DNA of 64,000 nt. Origin: Neocallimastix lanati (nom. inval.). Taxonomy: Eukaryota > Neocallimastigomycota > Neocallimastigomycetes > Neocallimastigales > Neocallimastigaceae. Positions 45,376 through 57,614 of the stretch are shown piece by piece. Location: contig JACVTC010000039.1 in the NCBI GenBank assembly GCA_016946835.1, positions 584,501-648,500 on the forward strand, read 5' to 3'. A model generated the notes under the pieces. It saw nothing but the letters and a program-made list of their open reading frames with translations. It was not told where the DNA came from and searched no databases. Position 1 is the first letter of the stretch; each line of letters begins with the position of its first letter. The position numbers were made by a program, and so were the translations under genes.

Positions 45376-47060
45376 AATAATTGCTTATTCAAAATACTCT
45401 ATAAAAATATAATTAATTTCCAATGCGTGATAAGTTTTTAACAAAAAAAAAAAAAAAAAAATTAATAAAATAAAATAAAATATAAAATAAAAATTAAATA
45501 ATTAAGTGAACAAATTTATAATATTTAAATAAATTTCGTTTTAATACTTTTTTAAATATTTTATTGTGATTATTTAAATTATTGCCTAAAAATAAAAGAA
45601 AAAGATTTATTTAAACGATATTTTATTTATTTATATAATGAAATTTTTTTTTTTTTTTTTTTTTTTTATTTATATTACTTTTTGAAATAATTTATTATTA
45701 TTAGATAATAACTACAAAAAATTTCATAATTTTTTTTTTTTTTTATTTATTTATTTTATTTATTTTTTCTATTATAGAATATAATATATATAAGATTTGT
45801 AATAGAGATTTTATAGATTTATTTAGATTATTATTATTATTATTTTTAATATTTTTCTTTTCATAAATATTTATTACTTTTTTTTTTTTATTTTTTATTT
45901 TTTTATTATTTTAACTTTATTTTTTATTTTTTTTTATTATTAATTTTATTATTTATTTTATTATTATTTTTTTTGTGCGATTATGAAAAAAAAAATTTTT
46001 TTTTTCTTCCAATTTTATTTATATTTTTTTCTTAATTTAATTAAATTCTATTGAAATATATATTATTTTATATTCTATTATATTATATATTTGTAATCTT
46101 TTAAGTGGTAAAGATTATTTTTATCCTTTATGGAATATTGCAATTTATATTAAAATTTAATATATAATCAATATATTTTAATATTTATATTAATAAATAC
46201 GATCATTCATTATAGTATATTTTAATTAAAAATAGTATTTGTTACATTTAAGTGGCGTATGAAATACATTATTATCTACATGAGATTGAAATATATATTC
46301 AAATTTATTTCTATTTAATTTTTTAATAATTACACCTAATTTGTGGCAGTTACAAGATATATACAATAATGTAGTGGCTTTTAATAAATATTTTCATAAT
46401 TTTCAATCTATATAAATTTAAAGAAATTAAAAATAAATAAAAAAAAAATTCCATTTAAGCGGTCTTTTTTATCTTTTTTATTTTTTAATTTTTAATTTTT
46501 AATTTTTATTATTTATTTAAAATATATATAAAATTTTTAAAAAGTATTTCAATGGATAAGATAATAAAAGATGATAATATTAATAGTAGTAATTATATTA
46601 ATATTCACGTTAATACTGATATTATTTCATTAATATTATAAGTTCTATAAAATTAATTGATAGTTTACGTATAATAGTATTTATTTATTATTATTCATTT
46701 ATAGTTAATACTTTTTATCGTTATATATATAATATATATATGATTGTTGGAATTTAAATCGGAGATGATATTAAAGGTTAGGTTAAATATTTGAAATAAG
46801 AAATAAATATTATCTTTTTTATTAGTAATATGAAATGCAATTTTGAGATATATTAAAAAATTTAAATAAAAAAGAATTAATTTTATTCATATATATATAA
46901 ATAAATAAATATATTTATCTTATATCATATATATATTATTAATATTATATGATTAATAATAATGATAATTAATAATTTTATTAATAATACAATTAATAAT
47001 AAATAAATATATGAATAATAAATAAATAAATAAATAAATAAATAATATAAAGTTTATAAA
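43843..47060. other. 3.2 kb intergenic, AT-only
   Basis: Upstream of the PHD/GATA gene. Long homopolymer and AT tracts; no exon is recognised. It contains the second copy of a dispersed repeat (45165-45350). Confidence 0.7.
45165..45350. repeat. Dispersed repeat, copy 2
   Basis: Diverged copy of 39055-39245: TTTAAGGTTTTAAGTCTATT, T-run, AATAATAATTTTACATATAA, CCCTATTTAAAT, then a T-rich stretch and TTTTGATTTACTTTATTTTT. Weak similarity continues upstream (CCAACTTTTTAAATAATATA against CCAGAATTTTTTAAATGAAA) into the end of island A. Confidence 0.7.
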
Positions 47061-47061
47061 T

Positions 47062-47141
47062 ACTTATATAGTAATTAAAATGTGCTATAATAATTAGTAA
47101 ATAAACTAATTATTATAGCACATTTTAATTACTATATAAGT
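47062..47141. repeat. Perfect palindrome, 37-bp arms, 6-nt loop
   Basis: Left arm 47062-47098 and right arm 47105-47141 are exact reverse complements around AAATAA. The arm begins ACTTATATAGTAATTAAAAT and includes TGTGCTATAA. It lies in gene-free DNA. No flanking ORF uses it, and no target-site duplication is evident. Confidence 0.97.
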
Positions 47142-47622
47142 GATTCATTTGACAATATTCATATAATAATTATAATTGTTTATTGTATATTGTTTTTTAT
47201 TACTTCAAATAATAATTGTATAATTATAAATTTTTAAAAATAATTAATATTTTACTAAACACTGTATTTATTATTATAATTTTATTGAAGGGAATATATT
47301 TTATTTTATTTCTTTCAATTATATATTTGAATGATAGTATTCTGATAATTAGTAATTAAACTTTAAATAATTAAATGATAAAATAGAATAAGAAAAAAAA
47401 AAAAAAGATCGATGTTGTCCTCTTCCATACAGTAATGTTTGCTTAGTAATAAATCATTGATAAATAAAAAAAAGCTTGTATATTATTGATAAAAACTATA
47501 ATATTAATATTTTGCTATTAAGACACATTAAAATAACAAATTAATTTTATATATTTACAGTTAAGTGTAAGAACCTATTTAATTATTAACTTTTTTTTTT
47601 TTTTTCTTTTTTTAATATATAA

Positions 47623-47706
47623 TGATATATTCTTTATTTTATCTATTGAAAATTTTAATTTATATGATATTTCAATTATTTTTAATTCATTTCTATCTAT
47701 AAAAAA
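47623..47706. repeat. 80-bp direct repeat, copy 1
   Basis: ATATATTCTTTATTTTATCT ... TTTTTAATTCATTTCTATCTATA is nearly identical, with one clear substitution, to 49197-49275 about 1.57 kb to the right, in the same orientation. Confidence 0.93.
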
Positions 47707-48098
47707 AGTCTAATAATAATATTTTAATTTGTTATTTTATTAGATTATCTAATTTATAGCTTATAAAAATATAATAATATTATTATTTTTATTTCTCTAT
47801 TTGATCTTTTTCTATTAATAATATTAATATTTTATATTAAATTAATTTTTTTTTAACTCCGAAATAAGATTTTTTAAGTTTAATAAGATATAATTAAAAA
47901 TGAAATTATATAAAAGTAAAAACAAAATTTAAATAAAATATATAAAAATATAAATTTTGAATGAATATGCATTGTAATTATTATTATTAATAATTATTTT
48001 TACAACCAAAAGTAAAATATATTTAATGCATTAATTTAATTTTTTTTTTATTAATCGTTATAAAAAAAAATCAAAAATCAAAAATCAAATAAAAATAC

Positions 48099-48119
<21 letters not shown>

Positions 48120-48129
<10 letters not shown>

Positions 48130-48231
48130 TAAATATTATAGCTCAAAAAAAAAAAAAAAAAAAAAAAAATACATTAAATATTATAGCTCAAAAAAAAAAA
48201 AAAAAAAAAAAAAATACATTAAATATTATAG

Positions 48232-48260
<29 letters not shown>
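48120..48260. repeat. Minisatellite TACATTAAATATTATAGCTC plus A-run, 3 copies
   Basis: Three units of about 50 bp, each ending in an A-run of 23-29 bases. The 20-bp core is identical in all three. Confidence 0.95.
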
Positions 48261-48264
<4 letters not shown>

Positions 48265-48805
48265 CTGAAATATATTAATTAATAAATGGATAAAAAGGTA
48301 TATAATTGGGAATCATTAATTTCATTATATATTGCTTTTTATATTTATAAAAATTTAAAATTTTAATAATTTAATGTCAGTATGCATTTTTTTATTTTAT
48401 AAAAATTCAAAATTTAAAGAATCAGACCGTTTTTAATTTAAATATATTTTTAATTTCTATTTCTATATCTATTTTATTTTGGCTTATATATTTTTATTTT
48501 ATTTTATTTTTATTTTAATAATGAAAGGAAAAATGAAACACTTTTTTTTTTAACCGATATGATTGATTTTAATAAAAATAAAGTATATATTTTTTAAAAA
48601 GTTTATTCATATTTTTTTTTTTTTTGGTAATTTTTTTTGTTTTCATTAAATTAATAATACAATGAATATTTTTTCTTATATTTAAAATTTTTATTCAATA
48701 ATTTTTATGTGGGAAGTAGCTTTTTATTTAGGTTTAAATAAAACAGATCATTAATGTATTAATATCAATAATCCTTTTTTTTTTTATAATTACTTTTTAT
48801 TACAT

Positions 48806-48846
<41 letters not shown>

Positions 48847-49196
48847 ATAAAATTTAATAATAATAAATAAATATATATATATATTTTTAAATATAAATTT
48901 TTGTTAAGAATGTAACTGAAATCTCACAATTTCAATTATGATTATTTATAGTTAATATGGCTTTTATTTATTTATATTTAATTATATGAATATTACATAA
49001 TAAAGAATATTACAGTTTAACAAAATATAATAAATAAGATTTATAATAACTATTTAATAACTATCTAATAACTAATGTATTTATAATGTGGCTAATTGTG
49101 GCGTATTAATATTACAATGTATAATGTATAATTATAATGTAGCTAATACTTAACAAATTTAATAATAATAAATATATATTTAAATATATATTATTA

Positions 49197-49275
49197 TATA
49201 TTCTTTATTTTATCTATTGAAAATTTTAATTTATATGATATTTCAATTATTTTTAATTCATTTATATCTATAAAA
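49197..49275. repeat. 80-bp direct repeat, copy 2
   Basis: Second copy of the repeat at 47623-47706. It lies just outside the 72-codon minus-strand ORF on the left side of the RNA polymerase relic. Confidence 0.93.
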
Positions 49276-49303
49276 AAAAAGCTATATAATAAATACGAAA
49301 TGA

Positions 49304-49522
49304 TTATGATAGAGTATTGATTTTAATTTTATATATGTGAATTAGATATAAGTTAAAAAAAAAAAAAAAAAAAAAATCAATGCATTTCTCATGATATAGA
49401 GAATTTATAAACTTAAAAACACCATTATTTAAAAAATATTTAATTAAATAATTAGGATTATCTATAAATTCACTAAATAATGTTTTATTATTAATTATAT
49501 CAATTAATCCAATATCAAACAT
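49304..49522 (-). CDS. Short ORF divergent from the viral RNA polymerase relic, possible viral gene fragment
   Basis: A 72-codon frame whose first 49 residues (MFDIGLIDIINNKTLFSEFI onward) have a balanced, helix-like composition. The rest (poly-Phe from a T-run) is read-through into host-type AT DNA. It starts 211 bp from the RNA polymerase ORF in divergent orientation, as is common in large DNA virus genomes. I recognise no family. It may be the truncated N-terminus of a viral gene broken at the left edge of the insertion; a chance frame remains possible. Confidence 0.4.
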   Translation of the reverse strand: MFDIGLIDIINNKTLFSEFIDNPNYLIKYFLNNGVFKFINSLYHEKCIDFFFFFFFNLYLIHIYKIKINTLS

Positions 49523-49732
49523 ATTAAATTTTATAATTTTAATTATATATCTTAAATTATATTTATAATATAGAATATTTCAATTATTAATTAATTTTTT
49601 TTAAAATATAATTCTTATAAACAAATAATTACTGTTTATTAATTTTTTTAAATATAATTGAAAATAGTTATAAAAATATTTATAAACAAATATTATTGTA
49701 CGATTAATAATTATTTTATAATTTAATTCATA

Positions 49733-52700
49733 ATGGAAAATTTCAAATATTTATTATATGAAAATACATATTATAATGAATTAAATAATATATGCTCTTA
49801 TATTCAATCTAAATGTCCAATACTAGGTAAAATAACATATAAAAAAAATACTGATGATTATAAACGCTATCTATGTACCGATAAAACCTACACACTAAAA
49901 TTATATTCAGAAAATTACAATGATTATATTCTAGAATTATTGCAGCCTATTAACGATGTATTTATAATCAATGGTATTGAGAAGGTTATTATATCGCAAG
50001 AGATAAATTATACGGCTTTTTTTTGGGAATCTAGCTTACAAAGTATATAACAACGATGAGCTGCCTAATTCTTCGGGAATAAGGGTATTCAAAAACAACA
50101 CTTATTATGAATTGGTCTCATATATTAAAAATAGCAATATATATATTTATTATTCAAACATCCCCTCTAGTAAAAACAACATAAAGTCCAAGTCGGTGCC
50201 ATTATCTTATGTGCTAAAACTCTTGAACTTTAACAAAATCTATATTGATGCTATTATATATTACCTTGAGTCGGATATAAAAGGAGGGGATGTTAATGTA
50301 AACAACATCGATCCTAGCAACTTGGACATTAATGACCTCGATGCATTAAAGGCTATCCTCGATACTAACATTGTAAAAAATTTGGCTTTTGTAAATAATG
50401 TGATTGTCGAGGATTCGGTTTCTCCGGAATTTGTCTATATTTTAGTTGTAGCGAATCTATTAGGCAACCAAAACATTATCGCCAACCCTTATTTAAACAA
50501 GAAGATCGATACTTATCCGTATATCTTTAAGCGCTTTATATACAAGGGGGTTAACAAGATATTAAGTAAGCGCCACACCAAATCCAGCGCCTCAATGGCT
50601 TTGCATATTGTCCAAGAATTAAGAATCATCGGCAATACATTGATTAACAATATCAAGAAGGGCAGCATATACTCGTACTATAGAAATCTCTCGGATAATG
50701 ATGTTCAAAACTTTAGTAAAAGATCTATATTAGATAAATTGTCTCACGTCAGGAAAATTAAATTGCCATTCAACAACGAATCGCTAAATATAAACATTAG
50801 GAAAATCAATGCTCGAACCTTTGGCTACTATTGCCCTTTTGAAACTCCTGAATCCAAAGAAGTAGGCTTAATAAAGTATTTGGCCATTACGACTATTATA
50901 TCGCCTTACACTGACATTAATTTGGATAGCTTGTTTAGCAAATATGTTTCTATTGATTTAAACGCTATTATTATAAATGATGCTTCGGAAAACAATATAT
51001 TCAAGTTTAGGTTACGCAATGCCCAAAATGACTCTTATTATGATATCTACACAATAAAATTTGTAACATACAATACTAAATTTATCGGGTTTATATTCAA
51101 CAATGAGCAGGCTTTTATCGATGAACTATACAACTACAAAAGAGTTAATAAATATTTAAGCTACATTACAAATGACTATTCTATACAAATATTTTCAGAC
51201 GAAGGAAGATTACTAAGACCCATGATTTTAAAGGAATATAAAGATGCTGATTTTAATTTTATAGACTTTTATAAGGAATTTGTATTACATGGCAACTTGC
51301 CGGAATATATGGATTTAGTTGATATTAATAAAGACCATTCCAATTACTTAGAATTGGATCCGAATGCAATATTTGGCTTCTCGAGCGCCTTATCGCCTTT
51401 CCCCGGCAACAATCATGCGCCTAGATTATCCTTCCAATCCAACATGGCTAAGCAATGCATGACCAGCGACCCTGCTTATTTAGACTATCTAACCGACAAC
51501 GCTAGATATCTGATTTATGGTAATGATCCTATCTGCAAAAACAAGCTCTATGACATCGTTTACAACAACAACCTCGAAATCAACGATTTAGCTAACTACC
51601 GCACCACCACTTTTAAAGAATGTCTAGATCTCAACAGTGTTCGAATAGCTTCAGGGCATAACGTCGTAATAGCCATTATCGCCATGGGCAACAACCAAGA
51701 AGATAGCATTATATTCAACGAAGGCAGCATACGAAGAGGGCTGTTCAGGAACATCAAGATCCGTAACTAAAAAGTGATCGTCAACAATGAAAAGATCTTG
51801 TTTCCTAGCTATGAGCTGTTTAAGGAAGCTGATAAGCTTGTCGGGAAAAACATTTATGCGGACTATTTAGTCGGCAGCAAATTCCATCCGTTGCCTACCA
51901 GCAAATTGCTTATAGATGACGACGACGTTATATTTAAGCTATATGACAATAAAGTCACTAATATCAGTAATAACTTCAGAAAGCCCATGAGAATCAAATC
52001 TGTCGATATTTACAGCACCAACAACCTATTGCAAACCCAATATTATATAATCAAAGCATATCATATATACAAACCTCAGATAGGAGATAAGTTTACCAGT
52101 AGATATGCCCAAAAAGGCGTTATAGGCGATATTATCCCGGAGTGTCGAATGCCCTTTACAGAATCAGGAACTATCCCGGATGTTATTATAAACCCCCATG
52201 CCTTTCCTTCTAGGATGACCATAGGCCATTTGCTGGAAATGCTTATATCGAAGTACATTGCCACGGATCCAACTAACTATGGCGTGCGATTTAATTCGGA
52301 CTTATCTAATAATATGGATTATGAAGAGTTGCTGGAAAGATTAAAAACCCGCTCTAAGGATATTGGCTTAGAGGGCTTATGCGAAAATGAGGTAATGATA
52401 GATCCTATTGAAGGCGTCCCTATTGGCAAAGCCAATATCGGTATCTGCTATTACAATGCCTTGCAACATCAGGTAGAAGAAAAGATGTTTTACCGAAACA
52501 CCGGCAATGTAAATTCCATAACGAGACAGCCTACTGAAGGCAAAGCTAATGGCGGCGGATTAAGAATAGGTGAGATGGAGAGAGATGCTTTGATCGTCCA
52601 TAACTCTAAGCATTTGCTAAATTCAGTATTTAAAGACGATTCTGATGAAATAAAAATCAATATATGTGAGAATTGCGGCAATATGTATACAATTGATACT

Positions 52701-52820
52701 TGCTCTTGCGGCAATTATATCAAAAAAGAAATCTCTGTAAGCAATAGCTTAAATTTAACTATACGTTATTTGCAGATTGCTAATGTTAAAGTAAAATGTC
52801 TAACAAGCAATTCTCATTAG
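49733..52820 (+). pseudogene. Relic of a large-DNA-virus-type RNA polymerase second-largest subunit (RPB2), two lesions
   Basis: Intronless. The frame is open from ATG 49733 to 50050, where a one-base shift in the 8-T run near 50018-50025 moves coding to the frame ending at TAA 51768-51770. The same frame then resumes to TAG 52820. RPB2 hallmarks: an FGYYCPFETPES fork-region motif, NNHAPRLSFQSNMAKQ, GNNQEDSIIFNEGSIRRGLF, FTSRYAQKGVIGD hybrid-binding motif, PDVIINPHAFPSRMTIGHL, and a C-terminal CENCG...CSCG zinc clamp. The roughly 1030 codons cover N- to C-terminus, shorter than cellular RPB2 (about 1170-1220). Lack of introns, much higher GC and divergence from the fungal enzyme point to acquisition from a nucleocytoplasmic large DNA virus (Asfar-, Pox- or Mimi-like). 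A linear-plasmid source is a less likely alternative. Either lesion could in principle be an assembly error. Confidence 0.85.
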
Positions 52821-52963
52821 ATGATTTGTTCGATATTATAGACAATGAGGAAAGCTCATACGATGAAACATCGCTAGATAATATTAGTGATAAGAACGTC
52901 GAGGTCTTGAAACAGAAAAGAATTATTAGATGTTTTTTCTATATACTTCATATATATATATAG
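52796..52963 (+). pseudogene. Short ORF overlapping the end of the RPB2 relic, truncated viral gene
   Basis: The ATG at 52796 lies inside the last codons of the RNA polymerase frame, in another frame, so the two genes overlap by 25 bp. About 40 residues (MSNKQFSLDDLFDIIDNEES onward) are acidic with viral-like codon use. After QKRIIR the frame enters host-type AT sequence and stops at 52963. The change in composition near 52930 probably marks the right edge of the inserted fragment. No family is recognised. Confidence 0.5.
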
Positions 52964-53178
52964 AAAACTAGATCTTTTTATTGTAATTTATTCTTATATA
53001 ATAATTAAAATATATATATTAATATTACTTTTATTTTATTTTATTTTTTTTTTTTTTAATAATTATTAGTATTTTTTTTTTTTTTTTATTATATTTTATA
53101 TATATATATATAAAATTTGATCTTTTTATTGTAATTTATTCCTATATAATAATTAAAAAATATATATTAATATAATTT
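52955..53178. repeat. 75-bp direct repeat next to the right edge of the viral relic
   Basis: Copies at about 52955-53030 and 53100-53178 share GATCTTTTTATTGTAATTTATTC, TATATAATAATTAAAA and ATATATTAATAT in order, with few differences. They are separated by A/T DNA. Confidence 0.85.
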
Positions 53179-53273
53179 TATTATAATTTTTTTTATTATA
53201 ATAATTGATACATTAATAAATATTTATCATAAATCGTAAAATCAATAATTATCTTAATGTTTATAATAAATGA

Positions 53274-53313
<40 letters not shown>

Positions 53314-54088
53314 AAAAAAATTTATTTAAAAAAAAATAAAAAAAAAAAAAGTCAAAATTTGCTTTTATTTATTTATTTTTTTATCATATAATATCAAATA
53401 ATTAAAGAAAAAAAAAATTTTGATGTTATAATGCTTTAATAATTTTAATAGTATTTATTTTATTTTATTTTATTAAGTTTATATAAATAAAATGAATTTT
53501 ATTAAATATTTATATTTCATTATCACTTCTTTTTATTATCAAAACTAATTGTAGTGTTTATAATAAATTAGATTTTACAATTAGCTTTATTGATTTTATC
53601 AGTTGTAAATCATCACAATGGAAATATAGTTTTAAGAATAGGGATGAATATTTAAAAATTAATATCTCTTTTAATGGTAGAAAATAATGAAGTTGATATT
53701 GCTGATATTATTCCTAGTTCTTCATAAAATTAGAAATCAATTTGGGGATAATTCTAAAGAAGAGCAAGATGCAATTAATAGGAAATTTTAATAGTTATAT
53801 AAAAAAGCTTTTATTATTTTTATTAATACTATTTTTATTAATATTATTTTTATTTCTATTTTTATTTTTAATAATTATTAATTAATAATTACTAATAATA
53901 ATATTTAATTTACCAATAAAAGATTTGATTTAAAGAAACTAATTTTTTAATAAAAAAAAAAATTTTTTTTTTTTCCACTTTTAATTTTTTTAATTTGTTT
54001 TAAATTTAAGTTCATAAATTCGAACCAATACTTTTTATTTTTTTTTATTATTAATTATAAATGGACATCTTTAATATATTTTCCTGTC

Positions 54089-54119
<31 letters not shown>

Positions 54120-54139
54120 CATTCTCTTTAATTATTTTA

Positions 54140-54175
<36 letters not shown>

Positions 54176-54935
54176 TTATTATTATTATTTGGAATAGAGA
54201 GTTTGTTTGATTAATTAATTATTAGAAAAAAATTTTTTTTTTTTTTTTCATATTTATAAATAATAATGATAATACATCATGCTTTTTTCCATTTTAAAAA
54301 TAAAAATAAAAAAAAAAATAGTTGATAAATTCAATTATTATAATATTTATATCATATTTATTTAATTATTTAATTATTTAATTATTTAATTATTTTTCAT
54401 TATTAAATTTAATAATTTATCAAAACATGAAAAATAATATATTAATATAAATTAGATGTCATCCTGAAGTAATGTGAATTTCCATATCCATATATCAAAA
54501 AGTTTATGGTTTAATAAATGATTATTAAATATTTTAATTAATTTCAAATGATAAAATTCAAAAATTAAATAATAATAAACTTTTTATTAATATAAATAAT
54601 AATATCATAATTATTATTAATTATGTTAATTATGAATTATTTTTTTTTAGAAAAAAAAAAAAAAAAAATTAACACATGATGAAATTATTATATTTAAATA
54701 TATTAAAAATTATAAATAAATAAATAAAAATAAATAAATAAATAAAAATAAGTGAATAAAATAAAAATAAATAAATAAATATAAAAATAATAAGTGAATA
54801 AAATAAAAATAAATAAATAAATATAAAAATAATAAGTGAATCAAATATAAATAAATAAATAAATAGATAAATATAAAAAATGAATAGACAAATATAAAAA
54901 TAAATAAATAAATAATATAGTGATAATTATTATTA

Positions 54936-54993
<58 letters not shown>

Positions 54994-56649
54994 TATTATT
55001 ATTATTATTATTATTACTATTATTATTATTAAGGTCATATTTTTAAAAGTAAGGAATTAATAATTTATATATAAATTATTATTACTTTCCAAAATGTATT
55101 TAATAAATATATAAATTGATATAAATCATAATTATTGTGTGTGATAAATCATTTGCTAAGCAATATTTATTAGTCAATAGTCAATATATTCAATAAAATA
55201 TTTTTTATTGTTCATTTTCATTATGATAATAAAAATAATAAAAAGAGAAAAAAAAATAAATTTATATTTTTACAAAAAAAAAAAATAAAAATTTTGTTTT
55301 GATTTAGTGTTTTATCTAATTAGTATTTAATTATCAAATTTAATTCGTTCTGTTTTATGATGCTTTCATAAGACTTTTCCTCTTGGAAAGGTTTTAATAT
55401 CAATTTAATATTAATGCTTAATCATACTTTTTAAATAATAATTTAAATAATGAATTTTTAATTTATTTTTTTAACCTATTAATTTATTTATTAATTTATT
55501 AATCCTTCTTTTATTTTTTTTATTTTAATTTTTATTTTTATTTTTTGATATATAAATATATTTATTTATTTATTTTATTTATTTATATATATATAAAATA
55601 AATAATTAAATTTATTAATAATTAAAATTAATATAAATACAAGAAAAAGATTATAAATATGCAGAAAAATAGAATAATTTTAAAATGTTTTTTTTTTTTT
55701 TTATTAATTTCAACTGATTTTTCTATTCTTTCTTTTGAACTATAATTTTAAAATCATTTAAATATAAATATATAAATTTATTTAAAAAAAAAAAAAAATA
55801 AATAAAAAAGAAAAAAAAGAAATACTATTTAATAATAATAATAATAATAAATAAGACAATTTTCTTTTAGACGAGTAATAATACCTATTTATTAATAAAT
55901 TAAAGTAATATATAAATAAGGAAAAAAGTTTTTTTTTTTTTTTTTTTTTTATTTTTATTTTTATTTTTATTTTTATTTTTAATAAATTTATTATAATTAA
56001 AAATATCTCTCTACTATATTAAACAATATAAATATATCAATTATCTATTACAGTTTAATACTTCAATTATTATATATTAAAATAAAAAATAAAAAGTAAA
56101 ATAAGAAATAAATATAAAAAATAATATATATTTTTTCTCTTAATTTTTTAAATTTATATTATTCACATTTCTATATATAGAGTAATATCTGTTTACATCA
56201 TTTAAATATTTTATTAATAATTAAATATATAAAAGTATTCAAAAAAAAAAAAAAAAAAAAAAAAAAAGAAATAATAATATAATTGTTAATAATAATATTA
56301 ACAATTAAAACATTAATTCATAAATAAAGTACTAAATCTCTTTTTAACAGGAGTAATAAAATTAATAAAAAACTATAAGAATAAAAGTCAAAAATTATTA
56401 TTAAAGATTCATTTATAAAACAAATATATACACTTTAACTTAAAAAATTTCTTTATTATTAGAAATATAACCAATTTATAAAATAGTAATAATATTTATT
56501 ATTCAAATTAACATATATATATCTTTTTATATTTAATTATTATTATTTTTCTATATATGAGAATAATATGAATAATACAAGATACTTTTTTATGTGAAAA
56601 AAATAGTTTTAAAATTAAGCAATAATATATATATATATATATTTATATT

Positions 56650-56686
<37 letters not shown>

Positions 56687-56830
56687 TTTAATAAATTTTA
56701 TATCATAGTATATAAAAGAAAACAAAATATTAATTATATATATATATATATATATATTATTTTGCTATAGCAAGAGGTTTCTAAACAATTAAATAAATAT
56801 ATATAGAATTAAATATAATAAAAAACGAAA
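52964..56830. other. 3.9 kb intergenic DNA, mostly AT-only
   Basis: Apart from a coding-like scrap at 53570-53793, it contains homopolymers, AAAT/AAATA repeats (54715-54915), an ATT array (54935-55030), and a short palindrome AATTGTTAAT/ATTAACAATT at 56281-56306. No other gene is seen. Confidence 0.65.
53570..53793 (+). pseudogene. Degraded coding scrap
   Basis: Three consecutive stretches in shifting frames have non-AT-driven amino-acid content. These are SFIDFISCKSSQWKYSFKNR...SFNG, then VENNEVDIADIIPSSS, then RNQFGDNSKEEQDAINRKF, each ending at a stop or shift. Low-complexity intergenic DNA does not normally give such sequences here. I do not recognise the family. It may be a host pseudogene or further viral remnant. 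Confidence 0.35.
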
Positions 56831-57571
56831 ATGAGTTTTCGCGATACACATACTTTTGGTACTTCTATATTATTATTATTATTTTTATAATAATATATAT
56901 TAGGAAACAGTGGTATTAATAAAACAAAAAAAAAAAAAAAAAAAAAATTTATTCTTTTTTATTTATGTTTTTATTTTTAATGTTTAATAGAGGAACGTAA
57001 AAAAGAAGCCATGAAAATAAGAGTAAATCTTTATTCAAAATTTAAATTATTTAAATTGAAAGATAGATATTGTGATATATATGATATATGATATATATAT
57101 ATAAATATACATAAATATTTATATATTTTATTTTATTTTATTTTTTTTTTCATAATTAAAATTGAATATAATATTGATATTTTTTTATATTAAAACAGGA
57201 AAAATATGTTGATAGAATACCATGGTAAAAAAAAAAAAACTATATTTAATCATATTATTATTTATTATTACTATTATTATTACTACTACTACTACTACTA
57301 TTTTTATAATATAAAATACATATAATTTTTTAATATAAACATATTATTATAATTTAAAAGAGATTCTAATTTATTACTATTTTATAAATATTAAAAAGTA
57401 TTGTAGAAAAAGCAGAGAGAAGTCAAATTCAAGATATTGATAAAAACAAATTCTTGGTAAATATTATTTATAGAAAATTTATATATATATATATATATAA
57501 ATATTAACTATTTTTAATATACTAATTTATAAAGGTTCCTTCCAGCTTAACAATTGGTAAGTGGAAAATAG

Positions 57572-57614
<43 letters not shown>

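Larger units (their letters stand above)
47142..49303. other. Intergenic DNA left of the viral relic
   Basis: No gene is recognised. It includes a short less-AT patch (GATCGATGTTGTCCTCTTCC near 47408), one copy of an 80-bp direct repeat (47623-47706), and three copies of an A-run minisatellite (48120-48260). Confidence 0.65.
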
